Positions 24,372-32,188 of a stretch of 64,000 nucleotides of DNA are shown here, in pieces (position 1 is the first letter of the stretch; each line of letters starts with the position of its first letter). The stretch comes from JADLBR01 sp964651705. Its GTDB lineage: Bacteria > Verrucomicrobiota > Verrucomicrobiia > JADLBR01. The notes beneath the pieces were generated by a model. It was not told the DNA's origin. It worked only from the letters and a program-made list of their open reading frames with translations, and made no database searches. The position numbers and the translations under genes are program-made. The DNA is taken from positions 1 through 64,000 of the forward strand of contig CAZYWZ010000006.1 in the NCBI GenBank assembly GCA_964651705.1, written 5' to 3'.

Positions 24372-24821
24372 ATGGCCCGCTTGCTCGGGTCCGCGGTGAT
24401 CGAGCCCGCGCTGCACGAGATGGATGCCTTCCTGCGCTCCTCGGACTGGCGCGGCCGGGAGAACGAGGCCGTGAACCTCTTCGCCCACCGCTTCCTCGCG
24501 GCCCGGGTGTCGCCATCGGGTCCGCTGCGCTCGCTGCGTCAGGTGGGCATCGAGGTGGCGGTGCCTCAGGTGACCGGGGGCGGGAAGCGACACGTCCGCA
24601 AGGATCTGGTCATCTGGCCGCAGGAGGACATGACGGCGTGGTTGGGCGAGGGGATACCCGCCGTGGTGATCGAGTGGAAGAGGGGAGGGCCGGAGCGGTG
24701 CGCGGGCGACGTGGCTTGGCTGGGGGCGTTCTGCGACAGGTACCCCGGGGTGATCGGCTACGCGGCTTGGGTGCGGGCGTCGGGGCAGAGGGGCTGCGGG
24801 TTCATGCGGGTCGGCGCGTGA
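24372..24821 (+). CDS. Small PD-(D/E)XK-like protein
   Basis: 149 aa, ATG at 24372, 39 bp after the HAF gene. No close family recognised, but 'HVRKDLVIWP' followed by 'PAVVIEWKRG' reproduces the D...ExK arrangement of PD-(D/E)XK nucleases, with a preceding helix ('ENEAVNLFAHRFL') where the family often has an acidic residue. It may be a solitary nuclease or an inactive relative used as a scaffold. The gene borders the structured non-coding region at 25.0-25.3 kb. Confidence 0.5.
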   Translation: MARLLGSAVIEPALHEMDAFLRSSDWRGRENEAVNLFAHRFLAARVSPSGPLRSLRQVGIEVAVPQVTGGGKRHVRKDLVIWPQEDMTAWLGEGIPAVVIEWKRGGPERCAGDVAWLGAFCDRYPGVIGYAAWVRASGQRGCGFMRVGA

Positions 24822-25034
24822 GACTGTCGTAGCGGACGGTCGGATGCGGGCCACTGTGCGATAGCGCGGATATTCCCGAGGATCGCACCACGCTGCCCTC
24901 TGGCGCGTTCGGTCCCCCAAACGGCCCCTTGGTCCCGTCCGCCCCGCGCGACGCGCCACGGGCCATCCTCGCGCGTTCCTGGAGCATCGTGACGCGGATA
25001 CGGGCGCGCGGTGCCTGGTGCCCGGGCATTGGAC

Positions 25035-25091
25035 ATGGGACGTATGAGGCCACCTTGGGACTGCTTGGGACGGGCCGCGACACGTTGGGAC
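25035..25091 (+). repeat. Helically phased (T/A)TGGGAC repeats
   Basis: TTGGGAC occurs at 25055-25061, 25065-25071 and 25085-25091, and the variant ATGGGAC at 25035-25041. The spacings are 20, 10 and 20 bp, so all copies fall on one face of the helix. Phased short direct repeats in a non-coding gap are typical of initiator or partition-protein binding sites. Confidence 0.55.
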
Positions 25092-25119
25092 AACACGGAA
25101 AACGACGGGTGACATTGAA

Positions 25120-25135
25120 TCTTTCACGTGAAAGG
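25120..25135. promoter_or_regulatory. parS-like palindrome
   Basis: TCTTTCACGTGAAAGG contains the full TTTCACGTGAAA core of the bacterial parS consensus (TGTTTCACGTGAAACA) and differs only in the outer bases, in a symmetric way for one pair. ParB loads at such sites during plasmid or chromosome partition. No parB/parA gene is visible in the window, so a host ParB or a protein outside the window would be needed. Confidence 0.5.
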
Positions 25136-25197
25136 ATCCCCGGCGGCTCGAAAACTGTCACGGTTGGCAGATTCCGGGCCGGTCGAGTCGCCCGGCC

Positions 25198-25298
25198 GTG
25201 ACGGATGTGACGCTGTGACGCCGATCCTGGTAAAAGTCCCCATATCAGTCTCCCGAGGGACTTTACCCATTTTGCCGTCACTCCGTCACCAGCGTCAC
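25198..25298. repeat. 101-bp symmetric dyad with six GTGACG boxes
   Basis: GTGACG starts at 25198, 25207 and 25215; its complement CGTCAC starts at 25276, 25284 and 25293. The spacings (9, 8 and 8, 9) are mirror images about 25248. Inside them TAAAAGTCCC (25231-25240) faces GGGACTTTA (25257-25265) around the same centre. This is far more order than expected by chance. It looks like a two-fold binding site for an oligomeric protein, in a 560-bp gap (24822-25381) with no gene. Confidence 0.65.
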
Positions 25299-25381
25299 CT
25301 GGCGGTGGCCGGCCGGCATGCCCGGCGCCCGGGGTGGCGCGGACCCATGGCCCATTCGAATCCGTCACGGGTGGCGTGAAG

Positions 25382-27196
25382 TCAGGGCATCCCCACCGTG
25401 GCCCGGAAGAAGGCTCGCTCAGCGGCGTTGGATATCGATAGCGACAGGAGCCCGCTCGCGTCGCCGGGCATATCCGTCATACCCACGACCGGCGACCAGC
25501 CGAGCAGGTCCTCACTCCACTCCACCGAGTAGACCCGGGCGGTGGAGCAGGGGAAGGATAGCGTGCAGAGGCCGCTGCAATTGGCGTCGAGAGCCAGGAT
25601 GCGGAAAAACGAGCCGCGGTCGGTTGGGTCGGTGTCCGCCACGACCTCCCGGCCATCGGGCTCTGGGTCTCCGTCGGTGTTGGGGTTCAGCGGGTCGGTG
25701 TGATGGACGCCGATCTCGTCGGCATCGACCAGCCCGTCGCGGTCGGAGTCGCCGGTGGGACTGACGAACTCGTAGGCGCCCATATCGGCGACTGGTGTCC
25801 CGTCGTTGTCCCCGTCCAGGGGCCGCGGGATCCCGTCGATGTCTGCGCCCGCGGCCGGGGTGTTGGTCCCCGCGTCGATGCAGGGGGAGCCTTGCAGTAG
25901 GTGATAATCGCCCGACGCCATATCCGCGAACATGGGGGCGTTAGTGATGTTGCCGTTGGGGCCGTGTGCCAGATCCGGGCTACAGCTGTGCAGGATCGAT
26001 GCCGCGGACACGGCCGTGAAGATGTTGCTGCCAGCCTCCCGCGAGGAGTTCCCAAAGACGATGCAATTGATTTGGCTGCTACCGTCCTTCGCGTACGCGC
26101 CGCCGCCTTTCCCCATGGAGGAATTGCCCACGAGGGTGCAGTTCATCAGGGTGGCGCCGGCCTGGCAGTAGGCCCCTCCCCCGCCGTTGTCCTTGAACAG
26201 GCCAGAGTTATCCGCCAAGGACAGGTTGCTCACCAGCCGACAAGATCGAAGGGTGCCCCCGCCCAAGCAATGCGCGCCGCCGCCGCGCGCAGCGGCATTG
26301 CCGATCAGGGTACATCGGTCGAGCATCCCGGCGACCGTGGCGCCTCCGCCCTGCATTCCCCACGAGGTAGAGTTGCTGGAGATGAGGCATTGAATGAGGA
26401 TGCCCGTGGGACCGACATCGACGCCCGTGTCAGAGTTCCGGAGGATCGTGCAGCGGGTCATCCGGCCGTCACAAGAGATCGCACCGAGACCGCCTCCGGA
26501 ATTCTCTGCGATCAGACTATCCTCGATTGCGGAGCCGATGGCGCAAAAGGCGCCGCTTACGTAGCTGACCCCATTCGCCCTATTGCCGAGGATCCGGCAG
26601 CGCGCAACTCGGGTCCCCGCGCTGAGGTACACCCCTCCGACGATAAAGCCGCCTCGGTTCGCGGTGACAACGCAGTTCGTGATAACGGCGCCGCCGGTCA
26701 AGAGTGCGCCACCCGCTTTGCGATCGGGTTCGTTGGGATCGAGATAGAAATGCTGATCGGGCCAGGTGTGCCCATTGGTCAACATGAACCCGCTCAGCGT
26801 TGCGGTTCCCGTCAGATAGGCGCACCGCACCGCGTTGGAACCCAGCCCGCCCGTCGCGGGATCGGTCGCCCCCACGATGAGGGTCGCGTCCGGCCCGTTG
26901 ACGCTCTGCAGCACAATCGCGTTGGTCACGCAGACCCGGTTGGAGAGGCCGTAGCCTGGGGTGAGCGCGCCGCCGGTGTCGTAGTAGCCATTGGTCACCA
27001 GAACGGTATCCCCATCGGCCGACGCATCGACTGCGGCCTGGATCGTGTGGAAGGCGCTGGCCCAGTTTGTGCCGGGGCCGTCGGAGGGGCTGTTGGTCCA
27101 GACGTGGAGGGTGGCCGAGGGCAGGGGTCGGGCTGCGGCGATCTGGAGCAGGAGGGCGAGCGGCGGTGCGGCGCGGAGGTGGCACCCGTGCCGCAT
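25382..27196 (-). CDS. Exported parallel beta-helix surface protein
   Basis: 604 aa from the ATG at 27196, which opens a signal peptide (MRHGCHLRAAPPLALLLQIA). Residues 35-75 match the 'WASAFHTIQAAVDASADGDT' start of right-handed beta-helix proteins. The body consists of short beta-helix turns ('NCVVTANRGG', 'CTLIGNAAARGGGA', 'CTLVGNSSMGKGGGAY'). Then comes 'DIDGIPRPLDGD', a Ca-binding type-3-like stretch 'DSDRDGLVDADEIGVHHTD', and a C-terminal 'YSVEWSEDLLGWSPVVG' domain common in Verrucomicrobiota exported proteins. Probably a cell-surface or extracellular carbohydrate-related protein; no catalytic residues can be assigned. Confidence 0.75.
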   Translation of the reverse strand: MRHGCHLRAAPPLALLLQIAAARPLPSATLHVWTNSPSDGPGTNWASAFHTIQAAVDASADGDTVLVTNGYYDTGGALTPGYGLSNRVCVTNAIVLQSVNGPDATLIVGATDPATGGLGSNAVRCAYLTGTATLSGFMLTNGHTWPDQHFYLDPNEPDRKAGGALLTGGAVITNCVVTANRGGFIVGGVYLSAGTRVARCRILGNRANGVSYVSGAFCAIGSAIEDSLIAENSGGGLGAISCDGRMTRCTILRNSDTGVDVGPTGILIQCLISSNSTSWGMQGGGATVAGMLDRCTLIGNAAARGGGAHCLGGGTLRSCRLVSNLSLADNSGLFKDNGGGGAYCQAGATLMNCTLVGNSSMGKGGGAYAKDGSSQINCIVFGNSSREAGSNIFTAVSAASILHSCSPDLAHGPNGNITNAPMFADMASGDYHLLQGSPCIDAGTNTPAAGADIDGIPRPLDGDNDGTPVADMGAYEFVSPTGDSDRDGLVDADEIGVHHTDPLNPNTDGDPEPDGREVVADTDPTDRGSFFRILALDANCSGLCTLSFPCSTARVYSVEWSEDLLGWSPVVGMTDMPGDASGLLSLSISNAAERAFFRATVGMP

Positions 27197-27352
27197 GGCC
27201 CCGCGGGCAATTCCCCGCGTTTCGGTGGCCCCTGCGGCCGGGGATCCGCACGGTATTGTGCGCGTCCTGTCCAAGCGGGAAAGAGGTTACGCTGCAGGCG
27301 GGCGGGGGGCGATCAAATAGTGTGTGAGGCGCCCTTGGCGGCCGGGCGCGGC
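27197..27352. other. Short intergenic gap
   Basis: About 155 bp upstream of the beta-helix gene. Probably holds its promoter; no repeat, hairpin or ORF of note was seen. Confidence 0.3.
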
Positions 27353-28417
27353 TCAGCCCGGCACATCGATGTGCGGGCCGAGCGCGTCGCGCAGCAGGTC
27401 GATGAGGTCGGGGTCCATGAACCCGAATTCGTCGGGGATGCCCAGGCAGATGGCGCGCTTGCCCGACATGGCCTCCGGGAATTTCTGCCGGAGCTGGGCG
27501 AGGTGCCGCTTCTCCATGCAGAAGATGATGTCGGCCCAGCCGACGTGGCCTTCCGTCACGACGATCCGGGCGCCGGGGCTGGTGCCGGCCGAGCGGGCGT
27601 GGTAGCGGGTCGAGCCCCCGAACAATCTTTCGGCGGTCGGGCTGCGGAGCCGGTTCTGGCTGCACACGAATAGCAGGTTGGTGGGGTGGGGAATGGACGG
27701 CATCGGATGAGGCGCATCCTGGAGCCGAGACACGCGCTCAGTCAAATGTGTGGAAGTCCCACTCCCCGGAGAAGCCGGCGACGCCGCACTTCCCCGCGGG
27801 CCGGGTGGCGATGGGGGGGGGGGGAGCCTGCCGGCCGCGGCGGCGCTCAGGAGCCGGTGGAGCCCGAGGTCCTTGGCGAGCTTCTCCATGCGGAAGGCGA
27901 AGTTGACCTCCGGGCCGATGACCACCTCGCCGCTGAGCTGGCCGGAGAAGGTGGCCACGCCGTGGTGGAGGATGAAGCGGAAGGCGGGCTCCCCATCTTG
28001 CAGGCCCCGCAGGCCCAGCGCGGCGCGGGCGACTTTCTCGGCGCTCTCCTCCCGGCTGGGCCAGTAGGCGAAGAAGCCGTCGCCCAGGAACTTGTTCAGC
28101 GTGCCGCCCTCGCCCTCCACCGCGGCGCGGCAGGCCGAGATCCAGGAGCCGACCATCCGGCCCAGCGGGGCGGGCTCCATGGCGCGGCTCATGGCGCTGT
28201 AGCCCTCGATGTCGGCCACCAGGAACCAGCAGGTGCGCTGGCGGATGTCGATGGCGGTGCGGCCCGGCGGCGGCGCGCCGGCCAGCGGCGTGCCCGAGAC
28301 CCCGCCCTGGCGGAAGAGGAAGGACTCGTCGCCGACCCCGATGCGGTCCCCGTCGTGGAGCGGGGCGGGGTGGGCCAGCGGCTGGCCGTTGAGGTAGGTG
28401 CCGTTGGAGCTGCCCAT
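27353..28417 (-). CDS. FHA-class III cyclase reading into LMW phosphatase
   Basis: Open frame of 354 aa from the ATG at 28417. It begins inside an FHA domain: 'SRHHASIH' lies upstream in frame without a start, then GSSNGTYLNG, so the 5' end looks truncated or frameshifted. Next is a class III nucleotide cyclase domain with metal sites in 'VADIEGYSAM' and 'FLGDGFFAYW', followed by a C12 tract (27813-27824). One base more or two fewer there would end the cyclase normally at 27738 with 'GKCGVAGFSGEWDFHTFD'. As written, the frame runs on into a low-molecular-weight tyrosine phosphatase with the P-loop VCSQNRLRS. The phosphatase has its own ATG at 27703 and could be a separate 116-aa protein. Confidence 0.6.
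   Translation of the reverse strand: MGSSNGTYLNGQPLAHPAPLHDGDRIGVGDESFLFRQGGVSGTPLAGAPPPGRTAIDIRQRTCWFLVADIEGYSAMSRAMEPAPLGRMVGSWISACRAAVEGEGGTLNKFLGDGFFAYWPSREESAEKVARAALGLRGLQDGEPAFRFILHHGVATFSGQLSGEVVIGPEVNFAFRMEKLAKDLGLHRLLSAAAAGRLPPPPSPPGPRGSAASPASPGSGTSTHLTERVSRLQDAPHPMPSIPHPTNLLFVCSQNRLRSPTAERLFGGSTRYHARSAGTSPGARIVVTEGHVGWADIIFCMEKRHLAQLRQKFPEAMSGKRAICLGIPDEFGFMDPDLIDLLRDALGPHIDVPG
27813..27824. repeat. G12/C12 homopolymer inside cyclase gene
   Basis: Twelve consecutive G (C on the coding strand) interrupt the 3' part of the cyclase gene. Tract length decides the downstream frame: C12 gives the cyclase-phosphatase read-through, while C13 or C10 would give the conserved cyclase C-terminus and a stop at 27738. 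Such tracts change length by slipped-strand mispairing, a known cause of phase variation, and are also prone to sequencing error. Confidence 0.7.
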
Positions 28418-28785
28418 GTCGGCGATCCAGAACTCCGAGGGGCCCTGCCGGTGGATGGAGGCGTGGTGGCGCGAAATTCTCGCGCGTCTGCGGGTGGGCC
28501 CGGAGGCTCGCGCGCAGGTCCAATGCGGTCATTTTTCACGTAAGTCCCTTTCTATCAACCAACAAGCCCACTCGTCAAAACGATGGAGGGGTCCATCTGG
28601 GGTCCATCTTCGACGAGAATGCCTGCGGCGCAACGGGTTACGCGAAATTCCACCCCGGCCTAGGCATGCCGACCAGTGCCACGTCAGGCGCCGGGCCGCG
28701 TCGTTCAGGGCCCGGACCGCCGGGTGGCCGGGATCGTCGGGTGGCCGGGCGCCGGTTCCGTGGACGGGGAATTAGGGCCCTGCGG
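28418..28785. other. Gap upstream of the FHA-cyclase gene
   Basis: The first part (to about 28525) reads as the missing FHA segment without a start codon in frame. The remainder shows no gene. A TTTTTCACGTAAG stretch near 28530 partly resembles the parS-like core at 25.1 kb, but it is not a palindrome. Confidence 0.3.
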
Positions 28786-30378
28786 TCACCGCAGCGCCGC
28801 GGAGACGGCCAGCCAGCGGGCCCATTGACGGAAGAGGTTATCGCGGTGCCCGTTCGCCCGCTGGAGGATGTCGTCCGGGGTGAGGCCGACGCGGATTCGG
28901 AGAAATTCGGGGTCCATCTCTAGGACCACCTCCCGGATCCGCCCGGAGACCGCGCAGGATTCGAGGATCGACTCCCGCACCCTGTCGGCGTCGGAGGTCT
29001 CCACCGGGAGCACCATGCTGGGGTGCAACCTGGCAATGCTGAGGAGCAGGGCGTCGCGGTGCTGGATCTGAGAGAACCCGTTGTGCTCCAGCAGCCCATC
29101 CACCGGGTGCTTTTCCAATATTGTGTGCTCCGACATGGCCAGACTTCGCTCCTCTCGTTCCCGCCACTGGTCGGCCTCCTGGGCGAGGTCACCGAGGAGA
29201 TCCCGGGCGTCCGGCTGGGCCAAGAGGACCTTCTCGGCGACGATGGCCCGTTCCTCGAGGAAGTGGACCCGCTCGGTCATGCCCTCGCACGGGAATTCAT
29301 CGTTCAGAAACCGCATCGGCTCGAGGACCGGGGTGCGGGCCAGCAGGCAGGCCAGCAGCCGGGCGACGGTGACGCGGCCATTCTTGACCCGTTTCGCGAA
29401 GCTCCGGGCGAGGGCCGGGGTCCATCCCGGGAACCGCCGATATAATGCCGGGAAGATCCGGGCCACCGGGGCCTGCCGGACGAAATCCATGGAGGCCTGC
29501 CCGGAGCAGCGGGTCGGGAGCAGGGCCGTCGATTCGGCCTGCCACTGGGCCACGTCCGCCGGGTCGAAGGAGGACGGGTCGAAAGAAGAAGAAGAAGATT
29601 CCCCCCCTGGGGGTAGGGGGTTTTCTATATGAGATATAACCGTCTCTGTCTGTATATTGATCTGCGTGTGGCGCGAATCTACATCCGCGTCCGGCGCGGA
29701 TCGATCCCCGGCAGGCGTCGAATGGCGCGGGGCCGATTTCAGGTCGGGGTGACCGGCCGGAGCCAGGCTCCATTCGGTTGGGAACACGATGCCCAGCTCG
29801 AACCAGCGCGTCTCGGGTAGGCGGCCCACCTTCGCCAGCAGCTCGGCCAGCCGGACCAGGTCGAGGCGCAGCTCCATGGCCCGGTGGAACCGGTTGCCGC
29901 GTCCCTGGCGCCGGTGGACGATGCCCTTTTTCCTGAGGCGGTCCATGGCATCCCGGAGGGCGGTTTCCGACCACATGCCGAACAGGTCCTCGGCCAGCTC
30001 GCGGACCGAGCGCTTGAACCACCCGCGGGCGAAAGCCTGCGGCACCGGTGGGAACATCGAGGCCCGTAGCTCCTCCTCCTCGATGTAGGCGGCCCGTTCC
30101 TCTTGGTCTTTCTCCAGATGCCGCTGCTGGAGGTATTGGACCTGTTGCAGCACCAGGGCCTCGATGGGGTTGCCGCAGACCACGGCGAGCTCCTGGCGCA
30201 ACGGCACGGCCCTGTCCTTGCCGGGAGCCGCCTTGGTCGGGACCCGGTTGCCCGTTTGAGCCGAGGCGCCCTTGCGCCGTCGCGGCTCTTTCTTGGCCTT
30301 GGTCGGCTCCGCGTCCGCCACTCGTGCCCCACCTGTTCCCGCCGCGATCTTCCCGCCATCATCTGTATCGGTCGTCAT
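28786..30378 (-). CDS. Winged-helix replication-initiator-like protein
   Basis: 530 aa; ATG at 30378 with GGAGAT upstream. The N-terminal 45 residues are Lys/Arg-rich and disordered. Residues about 55-190 resemble the winged-helix part of phage/plasmid replication initiators: 'NPIEALVLQQVQYLQQRH', 'WFKRSVRELAEDLFGMWSET' and 'ALRDAMDRLRKKGIVHRRQG'. A Ser/Asp-rich linker with SSSSSFD follows, then a helical C-terminal domain. It is the last gene of the leftward replication operon. Initiator function is inferred from the wHTH pattern and the neighbouring helicase and primase genes. Confidence 0.55.
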   Translation of the reverse strand: MTTDTDDGGKIAAGTGGARVADAEPTKAKKEPRRRKGASAQTGNRVPTKAAPGKDRAVPLRQELAVVCGNPIEALVLQQVQYLQQRHLEKDQEERAAYIEEEELRASMFPPVPQAFARGWFKRSVRELAEDLFGMWSETALRDAMDRLRKKGIVHRRQGRGNRFHRAMELRLDLVRLAELLAKVGRLPETRWFELGIVFPTEWSLAPAGHPDLKSAPRHSTPAGDRSAPDADVDSRHTQINIQTETVISHIENPLPPGGESSSSSFDPSSFDPADVAQWQAESTALLPTRCSGQASMDFVRQAPVARIFPALYRRFPGWTPALARSFAKRVKNGRVTVARLLACLLARTPVLEPMRFLNDEFPCEGMTERVHFLEERAIVAEKVLLAQPDARDLLGDLAQEADQWREREERSLAMSEHTILEKHPVDGLLEHNGFSQIQHRDALLLSIARLHPSMVLPVETSDADRVRESILESCAVSGRIREVVLEMDPEFLRIRVGLTPDDILQRANGHRDNLFRQWARWLAVSAALR

Positions 30379-30483
30379 CTTCGTATCTCCTGTCTGGTCG
30401 CCCCGGCACGCGCGGCGCCGGTTCCGCGCCATCGCGCGGGGCCTCGGGCGGGGGGAGCGCTCCCCCCGCCGTTGGCTGCATCC

Positions 30484-31362
30484 CTATCGGTTTGTTTCCA
30501 TCGACTCCACCCTCATCGCGCGGAAGGCCCCCGGCATCTCGCGCACGCGGAGATCGTCGGGCCATTCCGACCAGTCCCCGCCGTGGCCGTCGCGCAGTCT
30601 GATCTCGCGACCGTTTTCGACGGGCCGCCTGCCCAGCTGCTTGCAGAAGAAGGCGACTCCCTCCTCACGGCACTGGTCCCGCAGCCCGCGGGCCCACGCG
30701 AGATCGAATGGCCTCGCGTGCTTGCCCGATTCGCCGCCGACGATCAGCCAGTCGATCCCGGCTAGGTCGATCTCGACCGGCTCGACCAGCGGCTCCACGC
30801 TGAGGCCCCGCACCTTCGCGGGCACCTCGCGCAGCTTGTCCGCCGCCCCGGCCATCCGCTGGTCGATGACGCTGGTCATCGCGATCAGGTTGTCCGGCCA
30901 CGCGATACCGTGCTCGTCACGAAGCCACAGGGCGAAGGCCGCCATCCTGCTTGGCCGTTTCGAAAGCCAGAGCCAGAAGTGTTGCTGGCCCTCTGGGCTC
31001 GACACCACGTCGATGATCTCGGACTTCAGGTAGTCGAAGTCCACGCAACTTGAGAGCGCGTCGCCCATGTCGCTGACGAATACCAGCCGGGGCAGGCTGT
31101 CGAGCCACGGCTTGGCTGGCACGACCCTGGACTTGCCCTTCCTCGTCTCAACCCTGCTTGGCCTTGGCTTGCCGGCAAGGTTGGGTCTCTTCGCCATCTT
31201 GGCCATGCGGCCCGGGAAGCACGTCACCTGCTCGAATGTCGGCGCGTAGCCCTTGTTCGTTTTCTTCTCCGGCTTCGTGGCATCCGTGCCCTTGTTGCAA
31301 TGCAGATGCCCAGCATAGCACGAGAAGCGCCGCTCGATCGCCGCCACGAGTTCAGCCTGCAT
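30484..31362 (-). CDS. DUF5131 (Gp37/Gp68) family protein, main part
   Basis: 292 aa, ATG at 31362 preceded by AGGAGG. It begins 'IERRFSCYAGHLHCNKGTDA' and continues with the Gp37/Gp68 blocks 'LPRLVFVSDMGDALSS', 'HFWLWLSKRPSRMAAF', 'GIAWPDNLIAMTSVIDQRMA' and 'DWLIVGGESGKHARPFDLAW', ending with 'VAFFCKQLGRRP'. The usual N-terminus of the family is encoded by the overlapping upstream ORF. These phage proteins carry conserved cysteines and have been likened to radical-SAM enzymes, but the function is not established. Confidence 0.75.
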   Translation of the reverse strand: MQAELVAAIERRFSCYAGHLHCNKGTDATKPEKKTNKGYAPTFEQVTCFPGRMAKMAKRPNLAGKPRPSRVETRKGKSRVVPAKPWLDSLPRLVFVSDMGDALSSCVDFDYLKSEIIDVVSSPEGQQHFWLWLSKRPSRMAAFALWLRDEHGIAWPDNLIAMTSVIDQRMAGAADKLREVPAKVRGLSVEPLVEPVEIDLAGIDWLIVGGESGKHARPFDLAWARGLRDQCREEGVAFFCKQLGRRPVENGREIRLRDGHGGDWSEWPDDLRVREMPGAFRAMRVESMETNR

Positions 31363-31633
31363 GGGCCACCTCCTTTCGCTCCCGGCATCCCGCCTTCAGT
31401 GCGAGATCGCGGGCTATGGCCTTGCGGTGCTGGTAGGCGTCGGTGGCCGTCAGGCCGTCGAGCGCACCGGCCGCGAGCCGCTTCGCATCTCTTGTGCTCA
31501 CGCCCATGCTGGCAAGTGCTTCGGCGAGCGCTTTTGTCAGCGCCGCCGGGGTCGGCCACAGTGGGCAGCCCTCGCAGCCCATCACGGGGTTGCACGTCGA
31601 ATCGCACCACTGGATCTTCGTGTGGTCACTCAT
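31352..31633 (-). CDS. DUF5131 N-terminal part on a separate ORF
   Basis: 93 aa from the ATG at 31633. It starts with the family's opening motif KIQWCDSTCNPVMGCEGCPL (Cys-rich), continues with a helical insert ('LTKALAEALASMGVSTRDAK', 'LTATDAYQHRKAIARDLALK') and stops at 31352, eleven bases into the next ORF. In other family members these segments are joined in one chain. The downstream ORF has its own AGGAGG, so this is either a true two-subunit split or an old frameshift. Confidence 0.65.
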   Translation of the reverse strand: MSDHTKIQWCDSTCNPVMGCEGCPLWPTPAALTKALAEALASMGVSTRDAKRLAAGALDGLTATDAYQHRKAIARDLALKAGCRERKEVAHAG

Positions 31634-32006
31634 TGCTAATCCCTCCCTCGTTTGCCAGCCGCAGCAACGTGTCCGCATGGCATGGACCGTCCAGCCGGCA
31701 CCAGCACGCCAGGTCCTTGCCGCGCAATTCACCGATCCGGGCCAGCACGTCCTGTGCGGACCCGCCGCCCGGCGCGTCGCCGCGCTCGCCCGCGAGCCAC
31801 TCCTCGTGCATCCGCACGCACGTCGCCTGATCTCCGTGTACGCCGACCCTCCACGGGTTGCCCCAGCGGGTCGGCCTCGCCACCGCCACCGCATCGTGCG
31901 GTTTCCGGTGGCCCCGCTTGCGCGATAGCCGGATGCGGCGTGGGCCGCGCGTGCCCTGCGCCTCCTTCTCGTGACCCTTTCGGGTCGTCTCTGACACGCA
32001 CTTCAT
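31626..32006 (-). CDS. DUF4326 domain protein
   Basis: 126 aa, ATG at 32006 with GGAGGT about 10 bases upstream. The DUF4326 hallmark blocks are clear: 'RIRLSRKRGHRKPHDAVAVA', 'RPTRWGNPWRVG' and 'LRGKDLACWCRLDGPCHADT' (two conserved Cys motifs). These small proteins are frequent in phages and plasmids; the function is unknown. Its stop overlaps the start of the next ORF (ATG at 31633), so translation is coupled. Confidence 0.8.
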   Translation of the reverse strand: MKCVSETTRKGHEKEAQGTRGPRRIRLSRKRGHRKPHDAVAVARPTRWGNPWRVGVHGDQATCVRMHEEWLAGERGDAPGGGSAQDVLARIGELRGKDLACWCRLDGPCHADTLLRLANEGGISNE

Positions 32007-32188
32007 AGGTGCACTACCTCCATATGGCGCTTTGTTGCCGTCCTCGGGGCGCGCCGACCCCGGGGTGGTGTTTTCCGCCCGACGTGGGCGAGAATCGTGT
32101 GGGAATATTGGCGATGTCTTTGGGTCGGGCGGGGACGGGGCGCAGGCGCGCCCCTCTCCCCCGACCTCCTCGCTGATCGGGGCGGTCC

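Noticed and set aside
21978..25127. A 1049-codon open frame on the minus strand
   Set aside because: Antisense to the HAF-repeat and PD-(D/E)XK-like genes; His/Arg/Pro-rich with no domain.
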